Shown here piece after piece: positions 26,732-34,898 of a DNA stretch of 64,000 nt (its first letter is position 1; each line of letters starts with the position of its first letter). Under the pieces are notes generated by a model. That model saw only the letters and a list, made by a program, of their open reading frames with translations, had not been told where the DNA came from and made no database searches. This stretch comes from Soonwooa sp032078105 (lineage in GTDB: Bacteria; Bacteroidota; Bacteroidia; Flavobacteriales; Weeksellaceae): positions 1 to 64,000 of the forward strand of contig JBJZOS010000001.1 of the NCBI GenBank assembly GCA_046269235.1. Reading direction: 5' to 3'. The position numbers and the translations under genes are program-made.

Positions 26732-26827
26732 ATGGGCGCCATTTCCGTCTTCGGCTCCCACTCTTTTGCTCGGCATAGCCTCTCGCAAAAGGAGTTCCGC
26801 CTACGCCGGGGCGCAAATTCCATTTCC
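26732..26827. repeat. GC-rich intergenic element with internal hairpin
   Basis: This 95-base stretch is far richer in G+C than its surroundings. It contains the direct repeat GGGCGCCATTTCCG / GGGGCGCAAATTCC at its two ends. Between them, CTTTTGC and GCAAAAG form a hairpin around a loop. No gene is supported here; a nominal reading frame across it has no recognisable content. The remainder of the 26656-27029 gap holds only the terminator and the aminotransferase promoter. It resembles the other GC-rich elements of this window in placement, next to a terminator. Confidence 0.6.
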
Positions 26828-26995
26828 GATTTAATAATCAAATCCACAACAAAGATCCCATATCCTTTTTTTTTGAACTTGATTCCCAACCTAAATTCTG
26901 CATTTTATTTTAAAATCGTTTCTGCTTAAAAAAAACTAATCGTAACCTAAATCAATTAAAACCAAAACTTCGTTTTCCATTCCGAAACTAGGTCG

Positions 26996-27003
26996 TAAAT
27001 TTG
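26996..27003 (+). promoter_or_regulatory. -7 promoter element (TAAATTTG) of the class III aminotransferase
   Basis: An exact TAnnTTTG box 26 bases before the ATG at 27030. The -33 TTG is not clear (TTT at the expected place). Confidence 0.5.
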
Positions 27004-27029
27004 CACCCGAAAGACTTATAATTAAGACT

Positions 27030-28232
27030 ATGGATATCAAAGACAATTTTTTTAAATATCAGGCGCAGACAACACCTTATGCAGCAGGTTTCGAAGTAGA
27101 AAGAGCAGAAGGTAGTTATATTTACGGTAAAGACGGAAAAGCTTATTTAGATTTCGTGGCTGGTGTTTCGGCCAATACTTTAGGCCATTCTCATCCCAAA
27201 GTTGTAAAAGCGATTAAAGACCAAGCAGACAAATATCTACATGTGATGGTCTACGGCGAATATGCGCAAGAAGCACCCGTTAAACTTTGTCAGCTGTTGG
27301 CAGATGCAACGCCAGAACCTTTAGAGGTAACTTATTTAGTAAACAGTGGTGCAGAAGCCATCGACGGTGCGCTAAAGCTCGCGAAAAGATATACAGGAAG
27401 AGAAGAAATTGTCGCTTTCAAAAATGCATATCACGGTAACACCCACGGTGCATTAAGTGTAGCTGGTAACGAAGCTCACAAAAGAGAATTTCGCCCTTTG
27501 TTGCCAATGATCGACTTTATCGAATATGATAACCAAAAGGATTTTGTACACATTACCGAAAAAACGGCATGTGTTATTGTTGAGACGATCCAAGGCGCGG
27601 CAGGATTCATAACGCCGTCCGATAATTATTTTATCAATCTAAAAAAACGTTGCGAAGAAGTTGGTGCGCTTTTAATTTTGGACGAGATTCAACCAGGCTT
27701 TGGTAGAACAGGGACCTTATTTGCGTTCGAGCATTATGGTATTGTTCCGGATATTTTGGTGATGGGCAAAGGTATGGGCGGCGGCGTTCCTGTTGGCGCT
27801 TTTATGAGTTCTCGCGAGATCATGGAAAGTTTATCCCACTCACCAAAGTTAGGACATATTACGACTTTTGGAGGAAATCCATTAATTGCGGCAGCTTGTC
27901 TAGCCACTTTAGAAGAAGTTTTAGAAAGTGGTTTAATGGCTTTAACTGATGAAAAAGAGCAACTGTATAGAAAATTGCTTGTTCATCCACAGATAAAAAA
28001 AGTGAATGGTAAAGGCTTGATGTTGGCTGTAGATTTAGGAACGCCAGATTTTACACTTGCTGTGGCCAAACGTTGTATGGAAAAAGGACTGATAGTTTTC
28101 TGGCAACTCTATCGCAACGAGTTTTTAAGAATTTCGCCACCGTTGACGATTTCTAATGAAGAAATCACGAAAGGATGCCAAATAATTTTGGAAGCTATCG
28201 ATGAGGTTTTACAATTAGATAAAAACTATTAA
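27030..28232 (+). CDS. Class III PLP-dependent aminotransferase (acetylornithine/ornithine aminotransferase-like)
   Basis: The product is 400 residues of the class III fold. It shows SGAEAIDGALKLAKRYTGR for phosphate binding and AYHGNTHGALSVAGN. The aspartate that holds the PLP ring is in LILDEIQPGFGRTG. The Schiff-base lysine is in DILVMGKGMGGGVPVGAF (about residue 253). TTFGGNPLIAAACLA follows. Substrate assignment within class III (acetylornithine, ornithine, 4-aminobutyrate or lysine) is not safe, and the neighbours (OstA-like, START-like) do not help. Expressed from its own promoter. Confidence 0.88.
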   Translation: MDIKDNFFKYQAQTTPYAAGFEVERAEGSYIYGKDGKAYLDFVAGVSANTLGHSHPKVVKAIKDQADKYLHVMVYGEYAQEAPVKLCQLLADATPEPLEVTYLVNSGAEAIDGALKLAKRYTGREEIVAFKNAYHGNTHGALSVAGNEAHKREFRPLLPMIDFIEYDNQKDFVHITEKTACVIVETIQGAAGFITPSDNYFINLKKRCEEVGALLILDEIQPGFGRTGTLFAFEHYGIVPDILVMGKGMGGGVPVGAFMSSREIMESLSHSPKLGHITTFGGNPLIAAACLATLEEVLESGLMALTDEKEQLYRKLLVHPQIKKVNGKGLMLAVDLGTPDFTLAVAKRCMEKGLIVFWQLYRNEFLRISPPLTISNEEITKGCQIILEAIDEVLQLDKNY

Positions 28233-28368
28233 ATCAAAGTTTTGAAGAATTAAAGAATAGATGACAAAAAACATATTTTTTTGTTGATTTTTTTATTTTT
28301 CAGTAACATAAAGCATTTGCAAATAAGAAATTAATTTATATATTGCGCCCTGATTATAAATACGATTT

Positions 28369-28755
28369 ATGGCAAAAACGAAAGTTCATTACGAATATAA
28401 TATGCACTGTCTATCAGAGATATTGTACGAGTATTTAGCAAGTGCGGAAGGTCTGTCAGAATGGTTTGCCGATGAAGTGGTTGAGCGAGGAGATGATTTT
28501 TATTTTAGCTGGGGGGGTGGACCTGCAGAAAAAGCAACATTAATCCGTTACAAGCCGGAGAGTTTTGTTCGTTTTCGTTGGGAAGAAGACGAAGGGACAA
28601 AATATTTCTTCGAATTGACTATTGTTATCGACGAGCTTACTGAAGATTTGTCACTTAATATTACAGATTTCTGCGACGATGGCGACGAGGAAGAGAATCG
28701 TCTATACTGGGAAAACCTCGTAGAAAACCTTAAAATAAAATTAGGAGCAGCCTAA
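28369..28755 (+). CDS. START-like/SRPBCC domain protein
   Basis: This 128-residue acidic protein has the order expected for a small SRPBCC/AHSA1-like domain: an N-terminal strand (KVHYEYNMHC), helices (LSEILYEYLASAEGLSEWFADEV), then strands (DDFYFSWGGGPAEKATLIRY, SFVRFRWEEDE) and a long C-terminal helix (LYWENLVENLKIKLG). Such domains form a hydrophobic pocket. The function is unknown. A terminator separates it from the class IV aminotransferase-like gene, although the two lie side by side. Confidence 0.78.
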   Translation: MAKTKVHYEYNMHCLSEILYEYLASAEGLSEWFADEVVERGDDFYFSWGGGPAEKATLIRYKPESFVRFRWEEDEGTKYFFELTIVIDELTEDLSLNITDFCDDGDEEENRLYWENLVENLKIKLGAA

Positions 28756-28769
28756 CAAACTTATTATAT

Positions 28770-28801
28770 AATGGACGATTTTTATCGTTCATTGTTTTTT
28801 T
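28770..28801 (+). terminator. Terminator after the START-like gene
   Basis: AATGGACGAT pairs with ATCGTTCATT (one G-T pair) around TTTT, then a T run that reaches almost to the next ATG at 28805. Confidence 0.8.
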
Positions 28802-28804
28802 ATT

Positions 28805-29614
28805 ATGATGCAAAATTTAGACTATATAGAAGACAATCTACAGACTGTTAATCGAGCTTTTCTTTTTGGAGATGCGATTTGGGTGTCTTTTTTTGTTAGA
28901 AACTCGGAGCTGATTATGTCGGAAGAATCTTATTTCTTTTTGATGGCGTCGATGCGAAAAATGCGTTTCAATATTCCGTTGTCCTACACTTTGGAGTTTT
29001 TTCAGGAATTGTTTAAAAAAGAAGTTTTAGAAAAAGACGTTCAGCATGCTATTATTAATCTGATGGTGTATCGTCAACAAGACCATACTGATGATCTTCC
29101 AAAAGCGACAACGTCTTTCTATTTTGAAGTTAAAACTATGACAGATCCTTTGTCTATCCAATCCTCAATAGAGTTGGATATGATTAAAGAAATTAACGTC
29201 AACGCAAATTTGTTGAGCAACATTCGCGTGCATTCTCCAGAGAATATCTATGCAAGCATTTATGCAAAAGACAATGATTTGGACGATCTTATATTGTTAA
29301 ATCCGAACAAACGTATTGCGAGAAGCATTTACGGGAATCTCTTGTTTTTGCAAGGCAACACCATTAAAGTTCCGAAGCAGACAGAAGGCGCTTATATTTC
29401 GCCTTTGATGGAGAATTTTGTGACTTTCGTTCATAAAAATAAATTGGCAGAAATTGAAGAAGCAGAAGTTATCGCTTTCGAATCTCAAAAATCTGATGAG
29501 ATTATTAGGATTTCGGATGAAAAGGGAATTCACACCGTTTCAAAAATTAGAAACAAAACTTTCGAATCCACAAGATTTACAGAAATGCTAAACGCTTGGA
29601 AGGCAAGTTTCTAA
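28805..29614 (+). CDS. Class IV aminotransferase-like protein lacking the catalytic lysine
   Basis: This 269-residue protein follows the fold of IlvE/PabC-type (class IV) PLP enzymes. The start region NRAFLFGDAIWVSFFVRN matches the R-x-x-x-x-GD motif. LILLNPNKRIARSIYGNLLFLQGNTI matches the LLL-D-x-x-G-x-V-x-E-x-x-x-x-N-x-F segment. At the place of the Schiff-base lysine (IKHLNRLE in PabC) the sequence reads IRVHSPEN, so Lys is Arg (about residue 141). The usual Glu after the V/I-x is also missing. It may therefore be catalytically dead or have another function. It follows the START-like gene. The ATG at 28808 is an alternative start. Confidence 0.75.
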   Translation: MMQNLDYIEDNLQTVNRAFLFGDAIWVSFFVRNSELIMSEESYFFLMASMRKMRFNIPLSYTLEFFQELFKKEVLEKDVQHAIINLMVYRQQDHTDDLPKATTSFYFEVKTMTDPLSIQSSIELDMIKEINVNANLLSNIRVHSPENIYASIYAKDNDLDDLILLNPNKRIARSIYGNLLFLQGNTIKVPKQTEGAYISPLMENFVTFVHKNKLAEIEEAEVIAFESQKSDEIIRISDEKGIHTVSKIRNKTFESTRFTEMLNAWKASF

Positions 29615-29634
29615 AGTTTTTCTAACACATAAAA

Positions 29635-29664
29635 AAAGGCTCGCTTATGGTGCGAGTCTTTTTA
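29635..29664. terminator. Bidirectional terminator, class IV-like gene and pdxH
   Basis: AAGGCTCGC pairs with GCGAGTCTT with a short loop, A run on one side and T run on the other. The pdxH stop codon (TTA on plus, 29645-29647) lies within the hairpin. Confidence 0.8.
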
Positions 29665-30289
29665 TTTTCCAGTCCAGATTATTTTCTAATTGATAAATGA
29701 TGCGGTCATGCAATCGATTGGGACGACCTTGCCAAAATTCGATTTCATAAGGTTTTGCAAGATATCCGCCCCAATTTTCTGGTCTTGGGATTTCTTGACC
29801 TTCGAGTTCTTGCTCCAAGGCGTGAAGTCTATTTTCTAAAAACTCACGATTCGGAATTTCCTGACTTTGTGGCGACACCAAAGCTCCAATTTGGCTTCCT
29901 CTTGGTCTAGAATGAAAATAGCCGTCGCTGAGATTCGGAGCTATTTTTTCAAGCTTGGCTTTAATGATAATTTGACGCTCTAGACTTGGCCAGAAAAAAT
30001 GCAAACAAGCCTTATGCGTAGATTCTATAGCTTGACCTTTGCGACTGTCATAATTGGTGTAAAATATAAAGCCATTCTCGTTATAAGCCTTTAGCAGAAC
30101 CATTCTTGTGCGAGGACAACCGTCCGCCTCAAGCGTCGAAATAGCCATCGCATTGGCTTCTACCACCAAAGGATTTTCTTCGGCATCCAAATACCAATCG
30201 CGAAATTGCTCGAGAGGATTTTCGCGGATTTGGTCTTCTGTAAGTTCGGCTTTCTCGTAAGATTTTCTGTGTTGATGGAGATCTTCCAT
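29645..30289 (-). CDS. pdxH: Pyridoxamine 5'-phosphate oxidase
   Basis: PdxH oxidises pyridoxamine- or pyridoxine-phosphate to PLP with FMN. The 214-residue protein has all the usual blocks: NPLEQFRDWYLDAEE, RTRMVLLKAYNENGFIFYTN, SRKGQAIES, FFWPSLERQIIIKA, SRPRGSQIGALVSPQS, and the C-terminal RPENWGGYLAKPYEIEFWQG with RLHDRIIY before the end. Length and ends are normal. It is monocistronic, divergent from algH. Confidence 0.95.
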   Translation of the reverse strand: MEDLHQHRKSYEKAELTEDQIRENPLEQFRDWYLDAEENPLVVEANAMAISTLEADGCPRTRMVLLKAYNENGFIFYTNYDSRKGQAIESTHKACLHFFWPSLERQIIIKAKLEKIAPNLSDGYFHSRPRGSQIGALVSPQSQEIPNREFLENRLHALEQELEGQEIPRPENWGGYLAKPYEIEFWQGRPNRLHDRIIYQLENNLDWKIKRLAP

Positions 30290-30367
30290 AATCGAATTAT
30301 TAATATTTGAATAGCAATTGATTTAAAAATTATTGCTAAAAAATTAAATTTTACTTAGTTTTGAGTT

Positions 30368-30916
30368 ATGAACAACTCTTACAAAGGTAAACTTTTAATC
30401 TCAACACCTGACGCATCGGGTGATATATTTTCGCGCTCTGTGGTGCTGCTACTCGAGCATGATATGCATGGTGCGTTTGGACTTATTCTCAACAAAAAGA
30501 ATAAGGTGATGAGTGATAAGTTAAATGATATTTTTGGTTTTGAAGTGGAAGTTTATGATGGTGGACCTGTGGAGCGTGACCGTATTTTCTTTATTATTAA
30601 AGGAAAACCAGTGACAGAACATTTTAGTTCTATTGGTGACGATTTTTATGTAACCGAAGATATCCAAAACGTGGTAACAGCTATTGTTGAAGGCGATTTG
30701 GATGTTGATCGAATGAAAGTGTTTGCTGGTTACTCTGGTTGGGCCGGCATGCAACTAGAAACAGAAGTTAAAAATAAATATTGGACGGTGGTGGATGTCT
30801 ATAATCTCGACTACACTTTCCCGAATGATAAAGGCCTTTGGAGGGATATTATGCAGAATCTCGGTGGCGATTTTTTAATTTTCGCGAATTCACCGGATGA
30901 TGTCACGATGAACTAA
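30368..30916 (+). CDS. YqgE/AlgH family protein
   Basis: This 182-residue protein opens YKGKLLISTPDASGDIFSRSV and continues LLEHDMHGAFGLILNKKN. It has YDGGPVERDRIFFI and KVFAGYSGWAGMQLETEV, the conserved core of the YqgE/AlgH (UPF0301) family. The molecular function is not established; AlgH has been linked to alginate regulation in Pseudomonas, which does not transfer here. It converges with the Smr gene, with stop codons 3 bases apart and no room for a separate terminator. Confidence 0.93.
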   Translation: MNNSYKGKLLISTPDASGDIFSRSVVLLLEHDMHGAFGLILNKKNKVMSDKLNDIFGFEVEVYDGGPVERDRIFFIIKGKPVTEHFSSIGDDFYVTEDIQNVVTAIVEGDLDVDRMKVFAGYSGWAGMQLETEVKNKYWTVVDVYNLDYTFPNDKGLWRDIMQNLGGDFLIFANSPDDVTMN

Positions 30917-30919
30917 ATT

Positions 30920-31414
30920 TTATTTGAAAATAAGTTCGATACTGCCAGATTGATGGTAGAAAAATCCATCGTCATCATATTCTACATCGGCCAAACCTCG
31001 GATGACATCATACACCATATTTTGTAAAACGCCATCACCGATACCGTGGATGATTATCATACGTTTTAGATTGTGCTTTCTACAATAGTCGATAGATTCT
31101 TGTAGCTTTTCGCGCTGAATCATCAGCCGTTCAAAAGATTCGTAATCGTTAGGGTTTTTGACAAGATTTTCGAAATGTAAATCGATTCGAAATGCTTCTT
31201 TTTTATGCTTTTTGGAAACAGGTTTTGTATTTTCCTTTTTTATAGAAACTTTAATATCGTCATAAAGACTTTTGTCTAAAAGCAACACTTTATCTTTTGG
31301 AAAGAAATAAACAAAACCAAATTCGTCCGTCACATCATAACCATTGGGTTTTACCGCTGTGATGTGTCCACGAAGATCGTCGTCCAAAATGCTTACTGCG
31401 TCTCCGATTTTCAT
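30920..31414 (-). CDS. Smr domain protein (MutS2-type DNA/RNA nuclease domain)
   Basis: The longest frame starts further upstream at 31513, but the ATG at 31414 is chosen: it overlaps the stop of the upstream phosphoesterase by four bases (ATGA) and begins MKIGDAVSILDDDLRGHITA, a good SH3-like start. The product is 164 residues. The N-terminal part (1-60) is KOW/SH3-like, similar to the region before Smr in MutS2. The Smr domain fills about 85-164 with FRIDLHFENLV (LDLH motif), IIIHGIGDGVLQ (HGxG motif) and IELIFK. Such domains bind or nick branched nucleic acids. No MutS ATPase part is present. Confidence 0.85.
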   Translation of the reverse strand: MKIGDAVSILDDDLRGHITAVKPNGYDVTDEFGFVYFFPKDKVLLLDKSLYDDIKVSIKKENTKPVSKKHKKEAFRIDLHFENLVKNPNDYESFERLMIQREKLQESIDYCRKHNLKRMIIIHGIGDGVLQNMVYDVIRGLADVEYDDDGFFYHQSGSIELIFK

Positions 31415-31905
31415 TTTGGTCCTAGTTCTATGATTTCTAAATCTTTGATTTCTGTTCCTACGATTGAAAAGCGCATCATTGTGCGGACTTTGTGCCAACC
31501 TTGCTTGCCACAAGCACCTGGGTTAAGATGCAGTAATTTATTTTTCTCATCGTACATCGCTTTTAAAATATGCGAATGCCCCGATATAAATAATTGTGGC
31601 TGCTCTTCTGCTATATGTTTTTTAGCAAGTGCTGTGTATTTATTAGGATAGCCACCAATGTGTATGATTAGGACTTTAACATCGTCACACATAAAGCTAA
31701 TAACTTCGGGAAAGATTGTTCGGATTTTGGCGTCGTCGATATTGCCATAGACACCTCGAAGTGGTTTTAGTTTTTCTAGGTTTTCGATGACTTGCATACT
31801 TCCAAAATCGCCAGCATGCCAAACTTCGTCTACGTCTTTGGCGTAAGATAAAATTCGGTCATCGATATAAGAGTGACTGTCAGAAAGCAACAAAATCCTT
31901 TTCAT
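31411..31905 (-). CDS. YfcE/MJ0936-family metallophosphoesterase
   Basis: This 164-residue protein has the calcineurin-like metal ligands in order: LLSDSHSYID, VWHAGDFGSMQV, GVYGNIDDA, LIIHIGGYP and ISGHSHILKA. The family hydrolyses phosphodiesters with two divalent metal ions; the natural substrate is unknown. It is the first gene of a pair with the Smr gene, overlapping by ATGA. On the minus strand GACCTTTG lies 4 bases before the ATG, close to the -7 consensus, so the mRNA may be almost leaderless. Confidence 0.9.
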   Translation of the reverse strand: MKRILLLSDSHSYIDDRILSYAKDVDEVWHAGDFGSMQVIENLEKLKPLRGVYGNIDDAKIRTIFPEVISFMCDDVKVLIIHIGGYPNKYTALAKKHIAEEQPQLFISGHSHILKAMYDEKNKLLHLNPGACGKQGWHKVRTMMRFSIVGTEIKDLEIIELGPK

Positions 31906-31994
31906 AGAGCAAAGGTCTTATTTTTTCTTGAATTTTGAAAATATCTTATCTTGTGGTTTTTGCAAAAGTTAAGTAGTAGAATATTTAATAGGAG

Positions 31995-32160
31995 TAGAAT
32001 TTTGCGTTAGGGATGGTAGCGGCATCCTTTGGGATTGGCGCGAGGCGGCGGAGCGTAGCGTAGCCGTGCGAGCGACAAGACTAAAGATATAGCGGACAGC
32101 CTGACTTTTTTTGCAATGGCAAAAGTTGGGGCAAAAAAGAAACGCCCAAAAAGTTGAGAG
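31995..32160 (-). repeat. GC-rich dispersed intergenic element (copy B)
   Basis: Between the phosphoesterase and truA, 31906-32326 holds no gene. The minus strand of about 32007-32104 is homologous to the plus strand of 49862-49972: both carry ATCTTT, a CGCTCG block, ACGGCT, CGCTCCGCCGCCTC, CGCCAA, AAAGGAT and ATCCCT in the same order. It is strongly GC-rich against an AT-rich background. It ends at 32103-32150 in a segment typical of Bacteroidota intergenic elements (GCAAAAAAGAAACGCCC). It looks like a non-coding mobile or REP-like family. Confidence 0.75.
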
Positions 32161-32326
32161 ATGGTTTCGATTCTATAGTTTTATATTTGAAGGTGTATTG
32201 GGATAAAACAAGGATATGAAGTGGAAAAGTAGCGCAATCAGTTAGTTGTACTTTAAAAAAAAATTTTGGTAGAATTTTAAATAGGCTCTAAGGTTAATTG
32301 AAAAAAAATCAGGAAATTTGCATCCG

Positions 32327-33064
32327 ATGCGATATTTTATAGAATTTGCTTACGATGGCGCACCATACTTTGGTTATCAGGTACAACCCAACCAGATATC
32401 GGTACAAGAAACTTTAGAAAAAGCTTTGTCAACATTATTGCGAGAACCGATAAAAACGACAGGTGCGGGCAGAACAGACACTGGCGTACACGCCAAAAAG
32501 ATATTTGCACATTTTGATTTTGAAGGAGAATTGATGGATAATCTTGTCCATCGACTCAATAGTTTTTTACCCGAAAGTATCGCGGTTAAAAATATTTTTG
32601 AAGTTGAAAGTGATGCGCACGCAAGATTTAGTGCGACCTATAGAACTTACAATTACTTTATATCCACTGAGAAAAATCCGTTTACAAAAGATTTGGCGTG
32701 GCAGCTTTGGCGCAAAAAGTTGGATATCGATGCAATGAATGAAGCTTGCAAAATCCTTTTTGAATATTCAGATTTTACGAGCTTTGCGAAACTACACACG
32801 GATAACAAAACGAATATTTGCAAAATCTATCAGGCAAATTGGGAACAAAACGGAAGTTTGTTGAAATTTACGGTTTCGGCAGATCGTTTTCTACGAAACA
32901 TGGTTAGAGCAATTGTTGGAACAATGATTGAAGTTGGCGATGGGAAATTGAAACCCGAAGATATGCATCGCGTCATTACAGAGCAACATCGCAATTCTGC
33001 AGGGACTTCGGCGCCTGCGCACGGACTATTTTTGGTAGATGTTGGCTATGATTTTTTAGATTAA
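32327..33064 (+). CDS. truA: tRNA pseudouridine(38-40) synthase
   Basis: TruA modifies uridines 38-40 of the tRNA anticodon arm. The chosen ATG at 32327 gives MRYFIEFAYDGAPYFGYQVQ, the usual start. A TTG at 32318 is part of the promoter-like sequence GAAATTTG and not a real start. The catalytic aspartate is in TTGAGRTDTGVHA, and LRNMVRAIVGTMIEVGDGK is near the C-terminus. The product is 245 residues. The ABC exporter gene starts 3 bases after its stop. Confidence 0.95.
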   Translation: MRYFIEFAYDGAPYFGYQVQPNQISVQETLEKALSTLLREPIKTTGAGRTDTGVHAKKIFAHFDFEGELMDNLVHRLNSFLPESIAVKNIFEVESDAHARFSATYRTYNYFISTEKNPFTKDLAWQLWRKKLDIDAMNEACKILFEYSDFTSFAKLHTDNKTNICKIYQANWEQNGSLLKFTVSADRFLRNMVRAIVGTMIEVGDGKLKPEDMHRVITEQHRNSAGTSAPAHGLFLVDVGYDFLD

Positions 33065-33067
33065 AGA

Positions 33068-34825
33068 ATGGAAAAACAAAATACTTGGCAGATTGTCAAA
33101 CGACTTTTTATGATTGGGATGAAGTTCCGGTCATGGTTTATTTTGACGTTGATAATCTCCATTTTGCTGTCGTTGGTGTCAACTTATCGTCCGTATCTAA
33201 CGATGGAGATTGTCGACAACGACATAACGCGCCTCAAAGATACAGGCCTGATGATGAAGCATATCTACATCCTAATCGGATTAGTGATTGCAGAGATGCT
33301 GCTTAATTTTTTCCTAGTTTATTTTTCGAACTTTATTTCGCAGAACGTCATTAGAGATATTCGTGAGCGATTGTATAATAAACTGATTTATTTCAAAACT
33401 TCTTTCTTTGACAAGACGGCGTTGGGACAGTTGGTAACGCGCGCCGTTGGCGATGTAGAAACCATTGCTGTGGTCTACACAGATGGCTTTTTGATGGTTT
33501 TTGGCGATATTCTTAGACTGGTTTTTGTGCTGGTTATGATGTTCCAAGTCAATGTGGAATTAAGTTACATTTCGTTAGTAATATTGCCGTTGATGGTTGT
33601 TATCACAAGGTTTTTCCAAAAGCGATTAAAGAAAGCATTTGGTGACGAAAGAAGTTGGACAGCGATCCAGAATAGTTTTGTACAAGAGCGACTTTCGGGG
33701 ATGTCGATTATTCAGGTTTTTAATCGTCAGGAAGCGGAGTTTAAGAAATTTGATGATATTAATATTCAACTGAAAGCAGCTTTATTGAGAACGGTTTTTA
33801 TCTTCTCCTTATTCTTTCCGGTTGTTGAATTAATTTCGTCCTTGTTTATCGGATTTATTCTTTTTTATGGCGGTTTTATCGAGGTTAAAGCTGGGGTTAT
33901 TATCGCATTTATTCAGTTTATCAATATGTTGATTCGTCCGTTGAGACAGATTGCGGACCGCTTTAACAACATCCAACGAGGTTTGGTTGGTGCAGAACGT
34001 GTGCTGGGCGTGATGGACGAGACCAATGCAATGCCGAATGATGGTAAAATTATTAAACACGAATTCGCTGGACAAATTGAATTTAAAAATGTTCATTTCT
34101 CTTATGATGAAAAACAAGAGGTTTTAAAAGGGATAAGTTTTAAAGTTAATCCTGGCGAAACCGTTGCTATCGTTGGCGCGACTGGCGCCGGAAAATCCAC
34201 GATTATTAGTTTGCTAACGCGTTTGTACGATATTAATTCTGGTGAGATTTTACTAGATGATATAGAAATCCGAGATTACGAACTATACAATCTTAGAAGT
34301 CATATTGGTGTGGTGTTGCAAGATGTGTTTTTGTTTCACGGTTCTATTTTTGAAAACTTGACGTTGGGCGACGAAAGCATTACTTTGGAACAGATAAAAA
34401 AAGTGGCAAAAGATATTGAAGTCCACGACTTTATCGAAAGTCTTCCTGGTGGATACGATTATGTGGTGAGCGAAAGAGGTTCTTCAATTTCGTTAGGACA
34501 ACGTCAGCTTTTATCGTTTTTAAGAGCTTATTTATCAGATCCTAAACTTTTAATTCTTGATGAAGCGACATCTTCGATCGACCACGATAGTGAAAAATTA
34601 ATACAACGCGCCACCGAAAAAATTACGCAAAACAGAACTTCAATTATCATCGCACACAGACTTTCGACCATTGAAAAAGCGGACAAAATTATCGTTATGG
34701 AGAAAGGTAAAATCGTTGAAGAAGGCAAGCATGACCAACTTCTTGCGCTTAATGGCTACTATGCTTTGTTGTATAACAATCAATCGCGCGACTCGGAAAG
34801 TGCGGAAGGTGTTGAGGAAATTTAA
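33068..34825 (+). CDS. MsbA-like ABC transporter, fused membrane and ATPase domains
   Basis: The 585-residue half-transporter has an N-terminal membrane domain with about six helices (residues 15-310) and a C-terminal ATPase. The ATPase shows Walker A IVGATGAGKSTIISLL, Q-loop VLQDVFLF, signature ISLGQRQLL (a variant of LSGGQ), Walker B LLILDEATSSID and H-loop IIIAHRLST. It works as a dimer, exporting lipids, drugs or peptides; the substrate is unknown. It is in an operon with truA (3-base spacing), followed by a terminator. Confidence 0.92.
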   Translation: MEKQNTWQIVKRLFMIGMKFRSWFILTLIISILLSLVSTYRPYLTMEIVDNDITRLKDTGLMMKHIYILIGLVIAEMLLNFFLVYFSNFISQNVIRDIRERLYNKLIYFKTSFFDKTALGQLVTRAVGDVETIAVVYTDGFLMVFGDILRLVFVLVMMFQVNVELSYISLVILPLMVVITRFFQKRLKKAFGDERSWTAIQNSFVQERLSGMSIIQVFNRQEAEFKKFDDINIQLKAALLRTVFIFSLFFPVVELISSLFIGFILFYGGFIEVKAGVIIAFIQFINMLIRPLRQIADRFNNIQRGLVGAERVLGVMDETNAMPNDGKIIKHEFAGQIEFKNVHFSYDEKQEVLKGISFKVNPGETVAIVGATGAGKSTIISLLTRLYDINSGEILLDDIEIRDYELYNLRSHIGVVLQDVFLFHGSIFENLTLGDESITLEQIKKVAKDIEVHDFIESLPGGYDYVVSERGSSISLGQRQLLSFLRAYLSDPKLLILDEATSSIDHDSEKLIQRATEKITQNRTSIIIAHRLSTIEKADKIIVMEKGKIVEEGKHDQLLALNGYYALLYNNQSRDSESAEGVEEI

Positions 34826-34847
34826 ACTCTATAAGGTCATTACAAAA

Positions 34848-34882
34848 TAAAAAAAGCGACTTCTCTCGAAATCGCTTTTTTC
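34848..34882. terminator. Bidirectional terminator between exporter and MacA-like gene
   Basis: AAAAAGCGA pairs with TCGCTTTTT around a 12-base loop. Confidence 0.85.
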
Positions 34883-34898
34883 TTTATAAAAACTCAAG

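Noticed and set aside
26732..26929. 65-codon frame across the GC-rich element
   Set aside because: The sequence has no family resemblance and reads through a repeat; a non-coding repeat is the better explanation.
31415..31513. N-terminal extension of the Smr protein
   Set aside because: It overlaps the phosphoesterase gene and is Arg/His-rich in the manner of an off-frame translation; the ATG at 31414 fits the ATGA overlap.
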